Assembly (NCBI GenBank): GCA_002421445.1 | Contig: DIKB01000100.1 | Location: 1 to 17,628 of the forward strand | Direction of reading: 5' to 3' | DNA length: 17,628 nt | From: Dehalococcoidia bacterium UBA5629 | Lineage (GTDB): Bacteria; Chloroflexota; Dehalococcoidia; GIF9; UBA5629 | Shown: positions 14,873-17,628 of the stretch, piece after piece | Numbering within the stretch: position 1 is the stretch's first letter | Layout: each line of letters begins with the position of its first letter | The notes under the pieces: model-generated | Told to the model about the DNA's origin: nothing | The model's database searches: none | The model's input: only the letters and a program-made list of their open reading frames with translations | Made by a program: the position numbers and the translations under genes

Positions 14873-14873
14873 G

Positions 14874-15563
14874 TTATTCCTTTTCAAACTTGTAGCCGAC
14901 TCCATGGACTGTCACTAAAGGGTTGGAAACAGCCGGCGCAAGTTTAGTCAATTTTTGTCTGATATTTTTAATGTGCGCATCAACGGTGCGTTCATACCCT
15001 TCGTAATATTCGTTAAATGCCTGCTCCAGCAATTGCAGCCTCGTATAAACACGGCCTGGATTGCGAGCCAGCACCGCAATTAGACTAAATTCACGCGGGG
15101 TGAGTTGCAACTGCTTTCCAGTATACATTGCTTCATGCTGAGCCATATCCAAGATCAAGTCGCCCACAGAAATATGATCATCGGGCTGTTTCCCTTCCTC
15201 AAGCCGTCGCAATACCGCCTTGACACGGGCAACTACTTCCCGAGGGCTGAAAGGTTTGGTAACGTAATCATCCGCACCGAGTTCAAGACCAACGATCTTG
15301 TCCGTCTCCTCATCACGGGCAGTCAGCATGATGACAGGCACTTTAGACCACGTACGCAGCGTCTTGCAGGCATCGAGACCGTCCATCCCGGGCAGATTTA
15401 AATCAAGAACAACCAGATCCGGGTTCTGCGTTTTTGCCAGATCGAGTGCCTGCTTGCCATCATTTGCGATCATAACATCATAGCCATCTTTTTCGAGATA
15501 AGCCTTCAACAGATCGCATATCTTTTTTTCATCGTCAACTACAAGAATTTTCTTATCGCGCAT
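14874..15563 (-). CDS. OmpR/PhoB-family response regulator
   Basis: A 229-residue two-component regulator. The receiver domain (1-120) has the acidic pair D10-D11, phospho-site D54 in VVLDLNLPGMDG, T81 and K103 in VTKPFSPRE. The winged-helix DNA-binding domain (129-227) ends with the typical RTVDAHIKNIRQKL and VHGVGYKFE. The start is the ATG at 15563, with GGAG 7 nt upstream; an open frame continues to 15833 but runs antisense across the end of the cysteine-rich gene and is not coding. Cotranscribed with the kinase (1-nt gap). OmpR-family regulators bind direct repeats spaced 11 bp, and such repeats occur upstream of the neighbouring cysteine-rich gene. Confidence 0.93.
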   Translation of the reverse strand: MRDKKILVVDDEKKICDLLKAYLEKDGYDVMIANDGKQALDLAKTQNPDLVVLDLNLPGMDGLDACKTLRTWSKVPVIMLTARDEETDKIVGLELGADDYVTKPFSPREVVARVKAVLRRLEEGKQPDDHISVGDLILDMAQHEAMYTGKQLQLTPREFSLIAVLARNPGRVYTRLQLLEQAFNEYYEGYERTVDAHIKNIRQKLTKLAPAVSNPLVTVHGVGYKFEKE

Positions 15564-15601
15564 TTTTCGCTCCGAAATGGACCCTACTGCATTGTAATAT
15601 A

Positions 15602-15649
15602 GAAATGGCTGCAAGGTCGAGGTGGTCACACGACATTTGCAGCCATTTC
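15602..15649. terminator. Long perfect hairpin between the Cys-rich gene and the regulator
   Basis: GAAATGGCTGCAA (15602-15614) and TTGCAGCCATTTC (15637-15649) are perfect 13-bp inverted repeats; inside them GTCG/CGAC adds four more pairs. On the minus strand it lies 64 nt after the stop of the Cys-rich gene and about 40 nt before the regulator's start. The following TATATT is not a strong U-tract, so it may be a leaky terminator, an mRNA stabiliser or a processing site setting the ratio of the secreted protein to the two-component system. Confidence 0.55.
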
Positions 15650-15712
15650 CACAGCACTGGAGACTATTCAGTGCCAAGGAGGAATAGACTCTCGCACTAC
15701 TATTTGATTTGA

Positions 15713-16054
15713 TTAGCGGCAGGATCCGCCACTGCGACAACCAGCCTGCCCGACAATTCTCCCGATGGAGGCCTGGCTGCAACTGCCACCAGTGCATCCA
15801 ATAGTGCCCTGCAAGCAGGAACCGTTGCTGCACGTACCGTCAGTGGTGCAATTGCCATTGCATGTACCGTTACAACTGCCATCACAATCGCCGGTGCATA
15901 ACGCATTTCCGCAATATGCAGCAACCGACTGAGTTACTGATGGATTCCATGTCGCTTTGCCATCTTGCTGCGCCGTAACAACGCCCGCACTAAGGGCAGT
16001 TAAAGCCATAATAGCAACGACGACCGCCATGATAACCTGAAACCGTTTACTCAT
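15713..16054 (-). CDS. Secreted cysteine-rich protein with tandem C-x3-C spacing
   Basis: A 113-residue exported protein. Residues 1-28 form a signal peptide (basic start, hydrophobic 7-27, likely cut in VTA-QQ). The mature part has twelve cysteines in about 85 residues: C48, C53, C57, C61, C65, C69, C75, C80, C87, C92, C106, C112. Five consecutive ones (53-69) are spaced exactly every four residues, in a Gly/Asn/Asp/Ser/Thr background (CTGDCDGSCNGTCNGNC). I do not recognise a family. The pattern suggests a metal-binding or disulfide-knotted envelope protein, or less likely a modified peptide; no maturation enzyme is nearby. The start is the ATG at 16054, with AAAGGAG 5 nt upstream; an earlier in-frame ATG (16069) overlaps that SD. 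It lies upstream of the two-component genes and may be their target. Confidence 0.75.
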   Translation of the reverse strand: MSKRFQVIMAVVVAIMALTALSAGVVTAQQDGKATWNPSVTQSVAAYCGNALCTGDCDGSCNGTCNGNCTTDGTCSNGSCLQGTIGCTGGSCSQASIGRIVGQAGCRSGGSCR

Positions 16055-16084
16055 TTTTACTCCTTTCATTAGTTTTTTCGGTTT

Positions 16085-16090
16085 ACTGTA
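16085..16090 (-). promoter_or_regulatory. Putative -10 of the Cys-rich gene
   Basis: Minus strand TACAGT, about 30 nt before the start codon. The nearest 11-bp repeat (TTTCAT) ends 19 nt upstream, where a -35 would normally lie, as expected for an activator-dependent promoter. Confidence 0.4.
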
Positions 16091-16109
16091 CTCAGTTTAA
16101 CCTGCTCAC

Positions 16110-16148
16110 ATGAAAGGAGCATGAAGTGTTTATGAAGAATTAGTGAAA
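16110..16148 (-). promoter_or_regulatory. Four direct repeats at 11-bp spacing: likely OmpR-type operator
   Basis: On the plus strand ATGAAAG (16110), ATGAAGT (16121), ATGAAGA (16132) and GTGAAAG (16143) begin exactly 11 bp apart (TTCAT cores on the minus strand). This periodicity is the signature of OmpR/PhoB-family sites. They lie immediately upstream of the putative -10 of the Cys-rich gene, and the only such regulator in the window is encoded just downstream. Confidence 0.6.
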
Positions 16149-16430
16149 GTTAGCAACTGTCCGAAGAAACAGAGTATACAGTTAAGGGATGACTTGAAAT
16201 TCAAAACCTCAGCATCATGGCTGAATTTGGTAGAGTGCTGGTTTCGTAAAATAACTGAAAAATGGATACGCCGTGGTGTCTTTAAAAGCGATCCCGACCT
16301 AATCTCGGCTATTATGGAGTATCTTGATGACAGTAATGCCGCACCAAAACCTTTTATCTGGACAGCTTCTGTACAAAATATTCTTTCTAAGGTTAAGAGA
16401 GCTAACGGAGTGTTAGAGACACTCCACTAG
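16143..16430 (+). pseudogene. IS630-type transposase, C-terminal remnant
   Basis: An open frame of 95 codons whose residues from about 22 match the end of IS630/DDE-superfamily transposases: TSASWLNLVECWF (with the catalytic Glu of the DDE triad), then KWIRRGVFKS, IMEYLDDSNAAPKPFIWTAS and a helical end. The two catalytic Asp residues and everything before them are missing, and the first 20 or so codons look unrelated. This is a dead fragment of about 230 bp. It carries no obvious inverted repeat at its left end; CACTAGCACTACA just past the stop could be the old right end. Confidence 0.75.
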
Positions 16431-16510
16431 CACTACATTTTGATATGAAAACATAATTCTTAAGCTGGAAAGACAGTGAAATTTGCTTTTGCTGTAGAAC
16501 TTCAGTCAAA

Positions 16511-16641
16511 ATGCTTATTTTCTATCCAAAGCGGAGGAACACGCCAGAGAACAAGTGTATTCCGTTGAACAAGAGCTGGCATTGCTAATCTCATCCAGAG
16601 GATGTTTCACCTCTTGGGCTATGACCATGAGCAACCACAAT
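16511..16641 (+). pseudogene. ybeY (rRNA maturation endonuclease) C-terminal remnant
   Basis: No intact ORF, but successive frames spell the end of YbeY: LIFYPK (frame of 16511), then AEEHAREQVYSVEQELALLI (frame of 16531), then RMFHLLGYDHEQP (frame of 16599). The normal sequence is close to YPxAxEQAxExGHSxxxELALLxxHGxLHLLGYDHE. Two frameshifts separate the blocks, and the first zinc-binding His of HxxxHxxxxxH is lost, so it cannot be functional. YbeY is nearly universal, so a working copy should exist elsewhere; this is probably a duplicated or displaced fragment beside the IS remnant. Confidence 0.65.
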
Positions 16642-16648
16642 TATTCTC

Positions 16649-17628
16649 CTATGCTCCGCTGGGCGTACCTCGTCCTCGAATGAGGAAGACAGCATATGCA
16701 ATAGCACCTGTAGCTGCAAAAATAGCAGCTAGAGCCCAGCACCATGCGTAGCCCCAGTGGTCGCTGATGAGTCCATAAACTGTGGGTATTGTAACCATAC
16801 CTATCCACATTACCGTGACAAAAATGCCGCTAACTGAGCCCACCAATTCTGTGCCAGCAATTTCGGCGATAAATGCCATAAGCACACCATGGAAACCAAA
16901 GAATCCCGCACCTATAAATGCTGCAGCTATAAATGCCAACCATATAGGAGCACCAAGAGATGGAAGAGGCACCGCTCCTATTGAACCCAAGAAAGCCATA
17001 ACACAAGTAATGATGATGGCTTTCACCCTGTCTCCACGGAGAACACGGTCGCTAAACAAGCCCCAGCCAGGGCGGGCAACAGTACCGACTACCATGCTGA
17101 CTATAAAACAAGTCCCCGCAAACTCTTGGGTAAAACCAGCATTCTCTACAAGATAAAGGGGCCAGTGAGCAGCAAAACCAGCTTGTCCCCCTGCCAAAAA
17201 AGGCGTCACTAGCAGGCTTAGTACTAACTCAGGACGCCTTAATACAGCACGTAATCGCCCCTTTTGTTTTGGATGGGATTTTGATGCAGACTTTGATGAT
17301 GGCTCAGGGGCTGATTCCCCTGCTGATTGAGAAGGGCGCTCCCTGTATAAAATAAAACCCACAATGGTCATGATCAAGCATAAAATACCAACCAGCAATA
17401 CTGCCATATGCCAGTGAAATGTTGAAGCCAAGGCAACCAGGACAACACCATTTATAGCTCCTCCAACAGTCACCCCAGATTGCTTGAGGCCCAAAGCGGT
17501 AGCTCTAAACTTAGATGTGAACCAGTACATGATTCCCTTGGTTGAAGCCTGATTTAATATTCCATAGCTTAATCCAGCAACAGCACAGAGAACCAGGAGC
17601 GGAGTATAGCTATTGACGAAGTTCATAG
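16649..17628 (-). CDS. MFS transporter (5' end beyond window)
   Basis: Major facilitator protein of at least 325 residues whose frame is open to the right edge. The first methionine in view (17626) falls where family members are already in TM3, so roughly the first 70-90 residues with TM1-TM2 are outside. Visible: FRATALGLKQSGVTVGGAIN (TM4-5 region), a long hydrophilic Ser/Lys-rich central loop, then a second half beginning RPELVLSLLVTPFLAGGQAG with the motif-A-like GLFSDRVLRGDR. The substrate is not deducible. It converges with the ybeY/IS630 debris on the other strand. Confidence 0.85.
   Translation of the reverse strand, partial: MNFVNSYTPLLVLCAVAGLSYGILNQASTKGIMYWFTSKFRATALGLKQSGVTVGGAINGVVLVALASTFHWHMAVLLVGILCLIMTIVGFILYRERPSQSAGESAPEPSSKSASKSHPKQKGRLRAVLRRPELVLSLLVTPFLAGGQAGFAAHWPLYLVENAGFTQEFAGTCFIVSMVVGTVARPGWGLFSDRVLRGDRVKAIIITCVMAFLGSIGAVPLPSLGAPIWLAFIAAAFIGAGFFGFHGVLMAFIAEIAGTELVGSVSGIFVTVMWIGMVTIPTVYGLISDHWGYAWCWALAAIFAATGAIAYAVFLIRGRGTPSGA

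Noticed and set aside
15564..15833. N-terminal extension of the response regulator by 90 residues
   Set aside because: It crosses the long hairpin and runs over the end of the Cys-rich gene; the ATG at 15563 has a good SD and fits the normal receiver start.
16437..16449. IS630 terminal inverted repeat at CACTAGCACTACA
   Set aside because: No matching inverted copy is visible at the left end, so element boundaries cannot be fixed.

Overview
This is bacterial DNA of middling GC content. The primary-type sigma factor with a long insert between regions 1.2 and 2, the PAS/HD-GYP protein, the LUD/CCG iron-sulfur pair and the selenium genes together suggest an anaerobe, perhaps a member of the Chloroflexota (class Dehalococcoidia). 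That assignment is an inference from gene content; there is no rRNA to confirm it.

Layout. Bases 1-4760 carry, all on the minus strand, a sigma-70 factor cut by the left edge, a PAS-PAS-HD-GYP protein, a small MerR-like DNA-binding protein and an OFA-like MFS transporter. A decayed flavin reductase (frameshift plus internal deletion) follows at 4781-5195. Two translationally coupled genes at 5297-7518 encode a LUD/ferredoxin protein and a CCG-domain protein (LutB/LutA-like, no LutC).

Bases 7852-11482 are the core of interest. A tight minus-strand operon (YedE-like transporter, TusA/YedF-like sulfur/selenium carrier, cysteine desulfurase-like lyase, DUF3343 Se/S carrier) looks like a selenium-handling module. 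Divergent from it lies a peroxiredoxin-like lipoprotein whose reading frame contains an in-frame UGA exactly at the first position of a CxxC-type active site (UxxC). A hairpin with bacterial-SECIS geometry follows, so this is very probably a selenoprotein. The operon's own leader has an excellent Shine-Dalgarno sequence and an 8-codon ORF that ends in UGA. The frame stays open for 30 more codons, and a second SECIS-like hairpin sits at the same 25-nt distance. This may be a selenium-sensing leader or a tiny selenoprotein.

Bases 11529-13410 carry a VTT-domain membrane protein and a TPR lipoprotein. Bases 13411-13741 are a cluster of short palindromic repeats, three of which form one family with compensatory base changes. 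Bases 13742-16054 hold a histidine kinase, an OmpR-type regulator and a secreted cysteine-rich protein. Four ATGAA-type boxes with exact 11-bp periodicity lie upstream of the last gene and look like binding sites for the regulator. Bases 16143-16641 are gene debris: an IS630-type transposase tail and a frameshifted ybeY tail. The window ends in an MFS transporter cut by the right edge.

Several promoters here are of the extended -10 type (TGnTAnAAT), and two genes (VTT protein, first MFS) may be leaderless.
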